A stretch of DNA of 64,000 bases, taken from Conchocele bisecta. Taxonomy: Eukaryota; Mollusca; Bivalvia; Lucinida; Thyasiridae. This document shows positions 33,645-44,318 of the stretch, piece after piece. The translations under genes and the position numbers were made by a program. The number at the start of each line of letters is the position of its first letter. The first letter of the stretch is position 1. The stretch lies in the NCBI GenBank assembly GCA_029237695.1, contig JAQRGA010000053.1, positions 248,001-312,000 on the forward strand, read 5' to 3'. The notes under the pieces were generated by a model. That model saw nothing but the letters and a program-made list of their open reading frames with translations. It did no database searches and had not been told where the DNA came from.

Positions 33645-36356
33645 TTGTCGCGCCTGCTTTAGCCGAAGCACGACTAGTCGTCGTATTTTCCGTCGTCGTC
33701 CGGTTTTTTTGTAAGGCAAATGCGTTAAGGTTATTGTTTTTTCACAATATCTTTAACCCCTTGCCAGACATTGATAATATTTCACATCAATGTTTTTCTA
33801 GGGATGATGCTTCATTACGCACACCCCCACATCCAAATTATCAAGGTCAAGGTCATTTATTTACTTGTAATGTTCACCGGTTTTGTAGCAGAAATACGTT
33901 AAAAGTTATTGTTTTTTCACAATACAGTGCAGTCTCCGTTTTTGTTCCACCATAGACAACACTTCGAAACTCAACGCGAACGCAACGCGAACGCAACGGT
34001 TTGCTGTAGCGTTGTATACGTTGTTTAAAAAACGTATAATACGGTTCGTACACGTGTAATACACATTGTTCAAACCGTTTAGTTTAAAAGCGTTGTATAC
34101 GTTGTTTAAACGTATAATACGGTTCGTACACGTGTTAATACACATTGTCAAAACGCTTAGTTTTTAAAGCGTGTAATACGTTTAGCTTCAAGGCGTATAA
34201 CACGCTTTGGCGTATACATATGTAGCGAGGTGAAAGAGTTGAAACGTGTACAACGCTTTACTGGAAGCGTGTAGCTATATGAAAGCGTTGAAACGTGTAC
34301 AACGGTTACACGTTTTAACACAAATACCTGTTAGGCCCCGATCTCTTCGAGGCGTCCTTGTTTCGTCCCTTTTAAAATATCGCGAATCATACCCTCAGAT
34401 CGAGTTCAAAGTACATCGGCGTGTGATTTAGACACTTCAATTGATCCCTAATCCCTGATGACTAATGAGTCACGCTTTTAACACGACAGATGTACCTTGT
34501 CGTTTATCAAAATGTTTGAGAATTGTAGATCACGTGAGCCGGCTCATCAGGATCTGCGGCATTCCTATGTACATTTTATATACACAAAAATGACGCCTAA
34601 TACAGTGTAATGCAACAGTTCCTAACTTAATATGTAATAGCCCGGGCCGATAGTCCATGTCAGTTAATTGGGGTGAAATATTACGAACACAGATAAACAC
34701 AGTGCATGGTTTCTTTATTTTATTTTAACATCATCAGAAATGGCGAGTCTAGGAACTCTCGTATTATCTTTACGCTGAAGACAGGCTATTTCAGTCACTA
34801 ATCCGCTATACACCTGTCCCACGCGTGTGTTAAGATTAATCGATATTTGGAGAAACTGAATACACAGCGAGCTGCACACTGGTTTAACACGGATATGGCC
34901 CGCGGATATGTCATAAATTACTTGGTGGTCAAAACCTGTAAATTTACAAGGTTTATAGCGAAATAGCAGCCGACTGGCAATTTTTCTCGGACCGATTTTT
35001 AAGACTAGTTTTCAAATCTCAATCGGTCTGAGAGTTCAAAAATCGGTCCAGAACCGGAAAACTGAAAATGTTAGAAGCCCTGCAGTGAGCTTAGAAGTAT
35101 ATATACACACACGAAGAACGATCAGAGCATGGCATTCTACGCGATACAAGGTTGGCATACCAAAACGTGTAATGCGTTAAAACCCGTGGAAACGTGTTAT
35201 ACGTATAACACGGTTTCATCTGTACGGTGCTGTGTACATGTAGATGCGTGTAACCGTTCGTCAAAGAAAGCGTTAAATTAAATTTAAAAGTTTAAAGGGT
35301 TTACCTTAGCGTTGTATACGCTTACAACCGTTGTAGACGTTTGCAACCGTTGTACACGGATTACACGCTTTTGAAACTCAATACGTTGTTTACAACCGTT
35401 TGTATACGTTTACAACCGTTGTACACGGATTACACGCTTTTGAAACTCAATGCGTTGAATACGGTTTGTTCGACTTTCGCGCATGCGCAAGAGTGGGGAA
35501 ACGCAAACGCATGGCCGAAAACGTATTACACGTAGACGACACACGGTTTGAAACGCAAACTAACGGAAAACTCCACGGATACGCAACGCACAACACTTTG
35601 TACACGTATAAACCCGGAACATTTTGACAGAAACAACTGTATCTCTAACCCCTTGCCAGACACTGATAATATTTCATATCAATGTTTGTCTAGGGATGAT
35701 GCTTCATTACGCACACCCCCACATCCAAATTATCAAGGTCAAGGTCATTTATTTACTTGTAATGTTTAATGTTCACCGGTTTTGTAACAGAAATACGTTA
35801 AAGTTATTGTTTTTTCACAATATCTCTAACCCCCCTCCCTTGTCAGACATTGATAATATTTCATATCAATGTTTGTCTAGGGATGATGCTTCATTACACA
35901 CCTCCCACATCCAAAGTCTGAAGGTCAAGGTCATTTATTTGCTTGTAATGTTCACCGGTTTTGTAACAGAAATGCGTTAAAGTTATTGTTTTTTCACAAT
36001 ATCTCTTTAACCCCTTGCCAGACTTTGATAATATTTCACATCAATGTTTGTCTAGGAATGATGCTTCATTACGCACACCCCCACATCCAAATTTGGAAGG
36101 TCAATGTCATTTATTTACTTGTAATGTTCACCGGATTTGTAACAGAAATGCGTTAAAGTTATTGTTTTTTCACAATATCTCTTTAACCCCTTTCCAGACA
36201 TTGATAATATTTCACATCAATGCTTGTCTACGGATGATGCTTCATTATGCACACCCCCACATCCAAATTCTCCAGGTCAAGGTAATTTATTTACTTGTAA
36301 TGTTCACTGTCAAATGCCTCGGCAGGCGCGACACCGCTTCCGTGGCGGAATTCTTG
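33645..36356 (+). mobile_element. HINE/pearl-like element with tandem core, interrupted by a TA-flanked insertion
   Basis: Begins TTGTCGCGCCTGCTTTAG and ends GGCAGGCGCGACACCGCTTC then 'cgtggcggaattcttg'. The 5' CGCGCCTGC block and the 3' GCAGGCGCG block are subterminal inverted repeats, and CCGCTTCCGTGGCGG forms the 3' hairpin. The core has five units of about 180 bp (anchor 'aacccctt' near 33755, 35646, 35828, 36009 and 36185). The open frames across the units come from the repeat and are not a gene. A 1.7-kb element sits inside unit 1 (33925-35639). Confidence 0.65.
33925..35639. mobile_element. TA-flanked 1.7-kb element with ACG/CGT motif arrays
   Basis: Inserted in the phrase 'cacaata|tctctaacccc' of the tandem unit. 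TA is duplicated at 33923-33924 and 35640-35641. The ends read CAGTGCAGTC and, from the other side, CAGTTGTTTC, then share 'TGTTCC'. Both subterminal regions (33970-34325 and 35160-35600) are dense with variants of 'cgtgtaatacg', 'cgttgtacacg' and 'cgtataacacg'. No transposase ORF. TA target and terminal CAGT fit several cut-and-paste superfamilies; none can be chosen. Confidence 0.65.
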
Positions 36357-36399
36357 TATTACTTATGTTTACACTACATTTTCGGAAAATTTCAAAGAT

Positions 36400-36743
36400 G
36401 TAAATAACCATATACGGCTTAAACATTAGGAATCTTATTGTTTTACGTTTTTTTGTCGCAATTCATGGAACAGCAACATTGCCAGTCAATAGTGTGACGT
36501 TATTGACAACGACGATGAACGTCATGTAATCTGATGACGTCAAACAAACTTTAACGAATCAACATCGTCGCACGACGTCACGTGGGGCTAATGTAATGTA
36601 CCGGGATATGAACGCAATACGTTGAATGGGCGTTTGCATTATGAATTCAAGGACAGTGTAAATATTTGTAATTGGCAGCTGAATGTTACCTACATAATGT
36701 CATTTTCATTTACATGTATTCTTTACTATGAAAAAAAATAAAA
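36400..36743. other. non-coding, nothing recognised
   Basis: Contains several 'gacgtca/tgacgt' phrases around 36490-36590. No ORF or repeat assignment. Confidence 0.35.
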
Positions 36744-37078
36744 TTATGCCCCCGGGCTCGGTAGAGCCGGAGGCATATAGTGTTTGGACTGTGTGTCCGT
36801 GTGTCTATGTGTCCGTCCATGTGTCCAGCACATTAAGAAGTTCGCTGTAGTTTCTCAATTCTGTCATAACTTGTATAACTCTTGAAGGATCACTATACTA
36901 TTGCAATACATGATACGCTACTTGTGCACAAATACCACACATCCATGCTCTCCTTAATATCACCTTTTCACCTTCACAACTTTCAACTCTTTCTCATATT
37001 AACATTTATTATTAACTTTGCCACAGTTTCTTCAATCTGCCACAGGGGGCATTCGTGTGCCGACAGGCCACATTTTGT
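36744..37078 (+). mobile_element. HINE-like element
   Basis: Starts ATTATGCCCCCGGGCTCGGT with the hairpin GGCTCGGTAGAGCC and ends 'gggggcattcgtgtgccgac' 'aggccacattttg'. The 5' 'atgccccc' and 3' 'gggggcat' are complementary, as in the other HINE-like copies. Confidence 0.5.
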
Positions 37079-37172
37079 TGTTGTTTTTTTTTCACAATTT
37101 TAATTTGAAGCTAAATACATGTATTACCTGAAGCTAATTAATTTTCATTTATTCTCTGGTATTATTTTCCAG

Positions 37173-37340
37173 AAATATTGGCGGCCATTCCGACCCACGT
37201 CCAGTGTCAGATGTTACTGAGCGTGGCGGAGAAAATCTCGGACAAGCTGGAGCAGTGCTGTCTACTGCTGCTGGCAATGAGGAAATTTCCCAACCTCGTC
37301 AAGGAACACGGGGTAAACAAGATTAAACTTCTTAATGATG
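37173..37340 (+). CDS. INTS10: INTS10 exon 1 of those found
   Basis: Acceptor tattttccag. It encodes LAAIPTHVQCQMLLSVAEKI then SDKLEQCCLLLLAMRKFPNL and VKEHG, matching human LPGRVQCEMLLKVTEQCFNT ... LLLLLRRFPETVVQHG. Two 3' ends are possible: GT at 37313 right after HG (phase 0), or GT at 37341 (gatg|gtacct), which adds VNKIKLLND and ends in phase 1, the phase the next exon needs. I chose the second. Even so, the link to exon 2 is about 18 residues shorter than in human, so a small exon may be missed. The true N terminus lies upstream. Confidence 0.85.
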
Positions 37341-37376
37341 GTACCTCCGAAGATGCGGGTCACAAAACTGTTAAGA

Positions 37377-37960
37377 AATGAGACAAGCCATGTGATTTTT
37401 TGCCTAAGAAGATGTGCAATTTTTCATGAAAAATATTTACAGAAACAATTTTCTGTAAATGACGTCGAAAGATGACAACATTTTCAGAGCAAATGTGGAA
37501 TTTTATCATTTTGTCAACTTTCAACATAATGTTATAATTCCAGCACAAAAATATTTACACAATTCCCTAACATTTGATTGGCCCGTAGCAAGTCTCTGTC
37601 CAAAATTTATATCCCAGTAAACTCCCACGCCAAACTACTTTCCGTAACCGTGAGGCGCAGTTAAAATAAATCTGAAGAAAACGGAAAATAAACACATTTT
37701 CTTGATGAATTTATTTCAAATGCTGGAATTGTAAGGAATGAATGGCATTTTTGTTGAATTTATCGGGGATATAAACTTGGAAAAGTCGCGGGAATACTGG
37801 ACGAGGCCTTCCGGCCTTCGTCCAGTATTCCCGCGACTTTTCCAAGTTTATACCCCGATAAATTCCACAAAAAGGCCATTCATTCCTATAGTAAAGTTTG
37901 TAAATATTTTCATGAGATATTGTGCATCTTCTTAGGTACAAAATCACACGGCTTGTCTAA
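37377..37960. mobile_element. MITE-B with a long hairpin element nested in it
   Basis: The MITE-B ends are at 37377 (TGAGACAAGCCATGTG) and 37940-37960 ('aatcacacggcttgtct'). Inside is a nearly perfect hairpin, 37735-37886, whose arms include 'acttggaaaagtcgcgggaa' and meet at 'ggccttccggcc'. The MITE starts 37 bp after the exon donor. Confidence 0.65.
37735..37886. repeat. long hairpin (arms about 70 bp)
   Basis: Left arm from 'ggaatgaatggc', right arm ending 'gccattcattcc', almost fully complementary, with a loop of only a few bases around 37808-37818. Confidence 0.9.
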
Positions 37961-38272
37961 TCAATGACTGTATGTATACGGTCACCAATTGTCATAATTC
38001 CCTATACTGGTTCATAGTTGCCATTAACTACCATTTTACTGAATGTACATCACAGAAGCAAACCCGCTTGAAACTTGTTTCAAAACTTTTATTGGGGCCC
38101 CGCCGATATTTTCTAGTTACAAGATATTTTCAGCATTTCACGCATCGTCCTCTCAAGTAAACAATTTGTGTGCGTATGATATTTTATGTATGCCTTGTGA
38201 ATGAGCTACATAGTAAAGATGTATGGTGTACCCACACTTGTAATTGATTTGTAGTGAGCATTACTGTCATTT

Positions 38273-38480
38273 AACCCTTACAATTAAAATTTGTCGTCTG
38301 CTGTTTATTTTTTATTTTCCATTTTTCTCCTCAAAAACATGGTTTGACGGCACTTTAGAATCATTTCCATTGGAAATGATTCTAAAATGCTGACAAACCA
38401 TGTTTTTACTGAGAGAAGAGACAAAATATGACACAGCAGCAGACGACTATTTTCGGTTCCCGCACTCTAAGGGGTCAGTG
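38273..38480. mobile_element. MITE-F, hairpin element
   Basis: The outer arms carry 'ttgtcgtctgctg' and 'cagcagacgac'. The centre, 38340-38404, is a hairpin ('ttagaatcatttcc' / 'ggaaatgattctaa'). A second copy is at 48301-48517. Confidence 0.7.
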
Positions 38481-38647
38481 TAAGAAGGGAGCTGACTCAG
38501 TAAGTGACTTAGCCCCTTTCTTCCACTGTCTCCTTCAATTTTAATTAGGTTTTTGCATTTTTTAATTGCGTAATTACACAAATACTTTATGTAGCTTATC
38601 TACTGCTCTGGATATTAGGATGATAAACTTGACCATTCACTCACATA

Positions 38648-39112
38648 TTGCGGCTGTGAGTGGAGAAATGGGGCTTATTGGTTTTGCAACCAGTTTAGAT
38701 CCAGATCAGCCTGTGCACGCGTCAGTGTGACTAGGATCTGCGCTGTTCGTCATTCCGTCAATGAAACACCCGAGCATGCTTCTTGCTAGGCTACTGGGGG
38801 CCGTTTCACTAAACTTTGTACGACTAAAATGTTTGTAAGTGCAAAATTATGACAGTCTGTAAATTTCACATTAACAATGTTTTCTTGTAAACAATTATTG
38901 GATTTACATTTATTGAGCATAGGCTGCATATGCAGCCTATGCTCAATAAATGTAAATCCATCAATTGATATTTCCAGACGATCCTAAATTTGCACTTACA
39001 AACATTTTAGGCGTAAGAAGTTTAGTGAAACGGCCCCCTGGAATGTGGTTATTGATCAGCAGCTACTCTGATCACAAATCCCATCAGCCCATTTCTCCAG
39101 TCATAGCCACGT
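38648..39112. mobile_element. MITE-A interrupted by MITE-C
   Basis: MITE-A runs 38648-38794 and resumes 39041-39112 ('gctactctgatcacaaatcc' to 'tctccagtcatagccac'). The gap is exactly a MITE-C. Confidence 0.75.
38795..39040. mobile_element. MITE-C, complete, nested in MITE-A
   Basis: Ends GGGGGCCGTTTCACTAAACT and 'agtttagtgaaacggccccc'. The centre is a perfect palindrome, 'gagcataggctgcatatgca' and onward. The best-preserved MITE-C of the window. Confidence 0.85.
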
Positions 39113-39460
39113 ATTACTCGCTGTTTATATTCTTTGTTTCCATGACAACATCTGAAGTTGGTAGAGACTTTAATAGCAGCGGAGGCCCATCATCAGACAC
39201 CCGTTAATTGTTTCCGAAAGTTACTCAGTGAGTATACTGTAGAACAGGACCAGCCCGGGGGTTGTACGAACGTTCTATTAGTTAATGTATCATTAGCCTA
39301 ATGACACATTAACTTTCCATTAGTTAATGAGTCATTAAAAACTGGTTGTACGAAACGTCATTAACTCCTCATTAACTAATGACGTTTTAATGGCATATTA
39401 ACTAATGACGTGCTGTCTTTAACATGTGAACAGACTAGTAAACCAGTCAATTTCCAGTTT

Positions 39461-39712
39461 TTGTCTCGCCCGTGAAAGCGGAAAGCGAGACATAGGTTTT
39501 ACTTTTAAGGAGTCGGCGGCGGCGTCCTCATTCAATGTTAAGTTTTCGTGTTACGGTCATTATTTCAACACCTTATCAATCAGCTACAGTCATCAAACTT
39601 TATACATACCTTTACTATGATATGTAGATGAATATAGGACTATTCTTGGGGGTCAAGGTCAAGGCGGAACAAGGCAAGACATTTGATTCCGCTGAATTCT
39701 TGTCTGGTTCCG
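39461..39712 (+). mobile_element. HINE-like element (GTCTCGCCC type)
   Basis: Starts TTGTCTCGCCCGTGAAAGCG and ends 'gattccgctgaattcttg'. Inside are 'cggaaagcgagacatagg', 'aatgttaagttttcgtgtta' and 'gtcaaggtcaaggcggaaca'. It closely matches 39953-40234. Confidence 0.65.
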
Positions 39713-39864
39713 GTTTCTGTAATTTTGCAATATGACCGGAGCGCATTTTCATGCTGCAACCGAACGATTCAACAGAAACTCACACAGACATGACGCCTTT
39801 AACTATATTGTAGCAATTATAATTTACACTTGTCCATCCGTCCATCCTTTGCACTGTTGACCAC

Positions 39865-40290
39865 GTCAGAGCTCCAGTTAAGGTGCGTAATTTGGAGGTA
39901 AATTTCTCCATCAAAAATGGGACGATTCTAAAGGACTCCCAACTTGCCATTTTTGTCTCGCCCGCGAAAGCGGAAAGCGAGACATAGGTTTTGCTTTTCC
40001 GGAGTCGTCGGAGGCGGCAGTGTCGTCGGCAGCGGCGGTGGCGGCGTCATCATTCAATGTTAAGTTTTCGTGTTACGGTCATTACTTCAACACCTTATCA
40101 GCTACAGTCATCAAACTTTATACATACCTTTACTATCATATGTAGATGAATATAGGACTATTATCGGGGGTCAAGGTCAATGCCCCAGGGTCAAGGTGGA
40201 ACAAGGCGAGACATTTGATTCCGCGGAATTCTTGTTGATGAAGAAATAACAAAATTTCACCCCAAGTGCACCTTAACTGGAGCTCTGCCA
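39865..40290. mobile_element. MITE-E split by a HINE-like insertion
   Basis: Left part 39865-39952 ('gagctccagttaaggtgcgt' onward), right part 40235-40290 ('ttgatgaagaaataacaaaa' to 'aactggagctctg'). The intact homologue at 47349-47537 shows the two parts joined, so it acts as the empty site. Confidence 0.85.
39953..40234 (+). mobile_element. HINE-like element, 282 bp, borders fixed by an empty site
   Basis: Starts TTGTCTCGCCCGCGAAAGCG, ends 'gattccgcggaattcttg' (hairpin ATTCCGCGGAAT). The empty homologue reads 'cttgccatttttgatgaag', so the element lies between two T residues with no duplication, the known insertion habit of Helitron/Helentron elements. Confidence 0.8.
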
Positions 40291-40549
40291 CTTTGAGCGT
40301 TTAAGTGTTTTCCTCGGCCACTATAACACATATCCTATATATGCCTACCAAACTTGCACACATTAATCAACTACTGCTCCACATTAGAAACCGACATATA
40401 TTGTTTGTCCTTCATGCTTGACCACATTGGTGTAATCATGTCACCTGTGCTTATGCTGTCAGTGGGGCATCCCAGTCTCATGGACACATTTCTAGTTGTC
40501 CACTGAGTTATCTCCCCTTGCTTACTGACTGCCTAAACTGCCTAAACTG

Positions 40550-40772
40550 GGGTCCGTTTCACTAAACTTCGCACAAATAAAAGGTTTGTAAGTGCAAAAT
40601 TATGATAGTCTGTAAATTTCACATTAACAATGTTTTCTTGTAAAGAATTATTTGATTTACATTTATTGAGTATAGGCTGCATATGTAAATCCATCAATTG
40701 AAAGTTACAGACGATCCTAAATTTGCACTTACGAACATTTCAGTCATACAAAGTTTAGTAAAACGGGCCCCT
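40550..40772. mobile_element. MITE-C copy
   Basis: Ends 'ggggtccgtttcactaaact' and 'aaagtttagtaaaacgggcc'. The inner palindrome is partly lost. Confidence 0.7.
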
Positions 40773-41395
40773 GGTATGTATTGTAATTTTCAGCACTCTT
40801 GTTGATTGTTATAAATATCCTTCCATATATTACTGTAGCGTATAAATGATGTTTTAGTTGATACATGGTATTCACTATTAATGAGCATCATCACAATTTG
40901 GTTGTATATTTGATCAGTAATCCTTTTCAACCTCAACATACCATAAGCAAACTTTTACAGGCACTGTATATCCAGATTATCCACATCATAATGAGCCATC
41001 TGATCAGGATCTGCAGTGTTTGACATTACATTTTACCTGTTTTTGGATTAATGAAATAGTCAAAAATGTTCAGGAAACCGTCAATTTTAAAATATTAACC
41101 CTTTTCATGCTGACGATACGGAAAATCCTAAATATTTTCCTTCTATGCGCTCAGAAGTATACGGTATGTCGTGACCACCATTTGAACCAGCTCGTTCAAA
41201 TGAGTGGTCACAACATAAACTTTCATTGAGAAATAACATAATAAAAATAAAATATTTAATAGATTTCATGCCCGTAAAGGTGTATTTCGAAAGGAATATG
41301 TTAAGTGGTGAACGGGTTAATAAAAATGTACTGTATGATTATTACCACTGATACATTGCAAAACTTGGCTAATTCTGTTTCACTGTCTTCTGCAG

Positions 41396-41548
41396 TCTGC
41401 GATGTGCTGCCATTGGTCATACAGAAAGGTCGCGGGGTCAAGCTTCACTCCCTGTCACTGTACCAGTGGCTGCAGAAGGCGGTGGAGTTCTACATCAGCT
41501 ACGTGACACAGCCGCCCTCGCTCGAACCCTCGACCCCTCTCTCACCCG
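41396..41548 (+). CDS. INTS10: INTS10 exon 2 of those found
   Basis: Acceptor tcttctgcag, donor tcacccg|gtatac. It encodes CDVLPLVIQKGRGVKLHSLS then LYQWLQKAVEFYISYVTQPP and on to SLEPSTPLSP. Human INTS10 reads VCDVLPLIINNHDVRLPANL then LYKYLNKAAEFYINYVTRST, an unmistakable match. It starts with two bases completing a valine codon and ends in phase 1, joining exon 3 as an aspartate. Confidence 0.93.
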
Positions 41549-42099
41549 GTATACATGTTTATCCGGCAAGACGAAGAAGCCTATTGCTTTTCAAAAATTT
41601 CCAAGGTCTTACTCCCCTTGGCGGCTATTTTTAATTTTCGCGCTCTGTATCATTGTCCATTGTCCATGCAATATTTCAAGTTCTACTTGACCGATCGTAA
41701 CCAAATTTGGTATACGTGTTTATCACGGCAAGACAAAGAAGCCTATTGGTTTTGAAACATTTACGATGACTTATCTCCCCTTTATAGGATTATAGACGGT
41801 GGATAGTCTATTGGTAAAGAAAGAACTGGTCAACAGTACCGGAGGTCTTGCATTATTCTTTAAACAAAAACAACATACACTTGATTACGTGATTGCATGG
41901 TTAATAGAATGCTGGGCTATTTCTTTGCGGTATCCAGTTTATCAGATTTGATTCAGAAAACAGTAGGAATTCCTTGGCTGAGCCTCGGAATTCCTACACA
42001 TTTCCTAGCCTTGCTTGATAAACTTAATTGGCAAGACAGTAACCTGCAATTTGTTTTATAATGTAAAATATTTTGCTATGATATCCTGGTATTCTCTAT

Positions 42100-42345
42100 A
42101 CGAGACAAGCCGTGTTGTTTTGTACCTAAGAAGATCTGTGGTATCTAATGAAAACTATTTACAAAAATTACTATATTTTCCGTATATAATGTTGAAATTT
42201 GACGAAATAGTCAGAGCATATGTGGAATATAATTATAATTGGCTGTGACTGCAGAAATAGGGCTTATAGGTTTTGCGGCCATTTTAGATCCAGAGAAGCC
42301 TGTGAATCCGCACTATTCACCATGCCATTAATGAAACACCTGCCA
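42100..42345. mobile_element. MITE-B half followed by a MITE-A half
   Basis: MITE-B from 'cgagacaagccgtgttgttt' to about 42238, then MITE-A from 'ggctgtgactgcagaaatag'. Both lack their distal ends. Confidence 0.55.
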
Positions 42346-42364
42346 TGCTTTCAGCAAGCAGTAT

Positions 42365-43420
42365 AGATCCAGGCTATTGGCTTGGCGAAAGCCGGGCGGG
42401 CGGGCAAGCGGGCGGGCGGGCGGCGTCCACAATCAATGTTAAGTTTTCGTGTTTGAGTCCATTTCTTTGTTACTGTACCACCTAGGACCACCAAACTTTC
42501 ACAGCTTCATAATCAAGGGGTGCCCACCACATATCACTATCCAACATGTTAATTATTTTTTAACTTGACCCATTTTTTCCGCGCATTCGACTTTTTTTCA
42601 ATGTTAAGTTTTCGCGTTTACAATGTTAAGTTTTCGTGTTTAAGACCATTTCTTTGGTACTGTACCACCTAGGACCACCAAACTTTCACAGCTTCACAAC
42701 CAAGGGGTGCCTACCACATACAACTATCCAACATGTGACCATTTTTTTACCTTCACCTATTATTTCTACGTAATTGACTTAGCCATTTTCAACGTTAACT
42801 TTTTAACGTACGTCTGGTTAAAGTTTTTTGGTTAAAACTTTTTTGTTATACTATATCTCTGCAACTGCTTCGCCCATTACCTTGAAACTTCACATGGGTG
42901 TTTATCATCATCCATATTTTCATTCTACGCCCCAACCGTGCGGCCCCTGTGCCCAATGTCAAGGTCAAATTACTTTGAATTTTTTTGTTAAAGTTTTTTC
43001 GTGTACTATGTCTCTGCAACTGCTTCACCCAATACCTTGATACTTCAGATGGGTGTTTATCATCATTGTCGCACCTGCTTGCGGAAAGCGCGATCCTGTG
43101 CCCAATGTCAAGGTCAAATTACTTTGAATGTTTTTGTTAAAAAAATTTCGTGTACTATATCTCTGCAACTGCTTCACCCAATACCTTGATACTTCACATG
43201 GGTGTTTATCATCATTGTCCCACCTGCTTGCAGAAAGCGCGATATCGTCGACATTTTGGCATACGTCCGTCCGTTCGTCCGTGTGTCCGGTTAAAGTTTT
43301 TTTGTTAAAGTTTTTCCATCTACTATATCTATTTTTTTAGTGTCTATGCCTCGCCCCAAGGCGCGACATGCAGGCCACGGCCATCTAGTCTACAAAAAGT
43401 GGGTATAATTATGTTATCCA
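42365..43420 (+). mobile_element. HINE-like elements with short tandem units
   Basis: Starts near 'ggcgaaagccgggcgggcgg'. It holds two units with 'ccaccaaactttcacagctt' (42440-42770), then three with 'ctctgcaactgcttc(g/a)ccc' (about 42850-43215), and 5'/3' style blocks 'gcacctgcttgcggaaagcg' (43072) and 'ggcgcgacatgcaggccacg' (43361). It is probably two or three overlapping elements of one family. Confidence 0.5.
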
Positions 43421-43477
43421 AGTGTCTATGCTTGGAAAAAATCTGGCCTTCGTGGCTTTGCCTCGTTTCTTGTTATT

Positions 43478-43692
43478 ATACTGAATTTATTACACTATCA
43501 CAGCTATTTGGCTGTGATAATGTAATAAATTCAGTATAATAATTCTGCATACTGTTAATCATCAAATATATGCAGTCGTGAGTTCTAAATGACATAATGC
43601 ATTTGGGGGCAAAATGAATGATTTCTCCCTCAAAGTATACTTTGCTAGAGAAGCATACTTTGCAATTTTGATGAAATCGGCTACAGGCTCTC
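43478..43692. mobile_element. MITE-D, 3' two thirds
   Basis: Central palindrome around 43505 ('atcacagctatttggctgtg'), then 'gcagtcgtgagttctaaatg', 'ctccctcaaagtatactttg' and the terminal 'gcaattttgatgaaatcggc'. Family described at 49795. Confidence 0.7.
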
Positions 43693-43734
43693 CACTGGTT
43701 ACAAATCCAATCATCACCAGTCACTGCCACATCA

Positions 43735-43962
43735 CAGGTTGAAGTAACGGACCGAGGTCTATAAATACATTAAATATGCCTAACCGCATCAATAAATGAA
43801 GAAAAAAATATAAGCTAAACATTTTTTTTTACACCCTCCATATACATGAAGTATATGGAGGGTGTAAAAAAATAATTTTAGCTTATTTTTTTTTCTTCAT
43901 TTATTGATGCTTTTAGGCATATTTAATGTATTTATAGACCTCGGTCCGTTACTTCAACCTGT
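43735..43962. repeat. long hairpin (arms about 105 bp)
   Basis: Left arm starts 'caggttgaagtaacggaccg', right arm ends with its complement. The loop is the short 'tacatgaagta' at about 43851. A few mismatches only. One of the strongest foldback structures here; non-coding. Confidence 0.92.
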
Positions 43963-43971
43963 GTGCCACAT

Positions 43972-44153
43972 ATGAGACAAGCCATGTGACTTTGTACCTA
44001 AGAAGATGTGCGGATTTTCCTGAAATATTTTTACGATATTTTCAGTAAAATGTGTCCACACCTGAATGCGGAATAGAATTCCACATTTGCTGTGAAATTT
44101 TGTCATCTTTAGATATCTTTTTCCGAAAATATCACAGTCACATGGCTTGTTTC
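43972..44153. mobile_element. MITE-B abutting an INTS10 acceptor
   Basis: Runs from 'tgagacaagccatgtgactt' to 'cagtcacatggcttgttt'. The closing terminus normally reads ..GGCTTGTCTCA. Here it reads ggcttgtttca and flows straight into the AG at 44154-44155. Confidence 0.75.
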
Positions 44154-44155
44154 AG

Positions 44156-44318
44156 ACCTGTTGTCGCCAACGAAGAAGTCTCGGCGAGTCAACATCCCGG
44201 GGCTTCACGACAAGGAGTGTCAGATCACCGACCCCTGGGGCAGCCTCTTTAGGATCCTCGTGCTGATTGGTCAACACCTGCACTGGGACATAGAGATGGA
44301 GTTCTTCACAAAGTCAAG
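44156..44318 (+). CDS. INTS10: INTS10 exon 3 of those found
   Basis: Acceptor cttgtttcag, donor gtcaag|gtcaga. It encodes LLSPTKKSRRVNIPGLHDKE then CQITDPWGSLFRILVLIGQH and LHWDIEMEFFTKS. Human: LMSPSKRSSQKYIIEGLTEK then SSQIVDPWERLFKILNVVGM. The D-P-W-x-x-L-F-(R/K)-I-L core is conserved. Ends in phase 2. The acceptor pyrimidine tract lies within the terminus of a MITE-B. Confidence 0.93.

Noticed and set aside
33734..36407. Repeated ORFs with LRTPPHPN and NISHQC phrases, resembling a repeat protein
   Set aside because: The unit of about 180 bp changes length and frame between copies and lies inside a HINE-like element; no splice signals.
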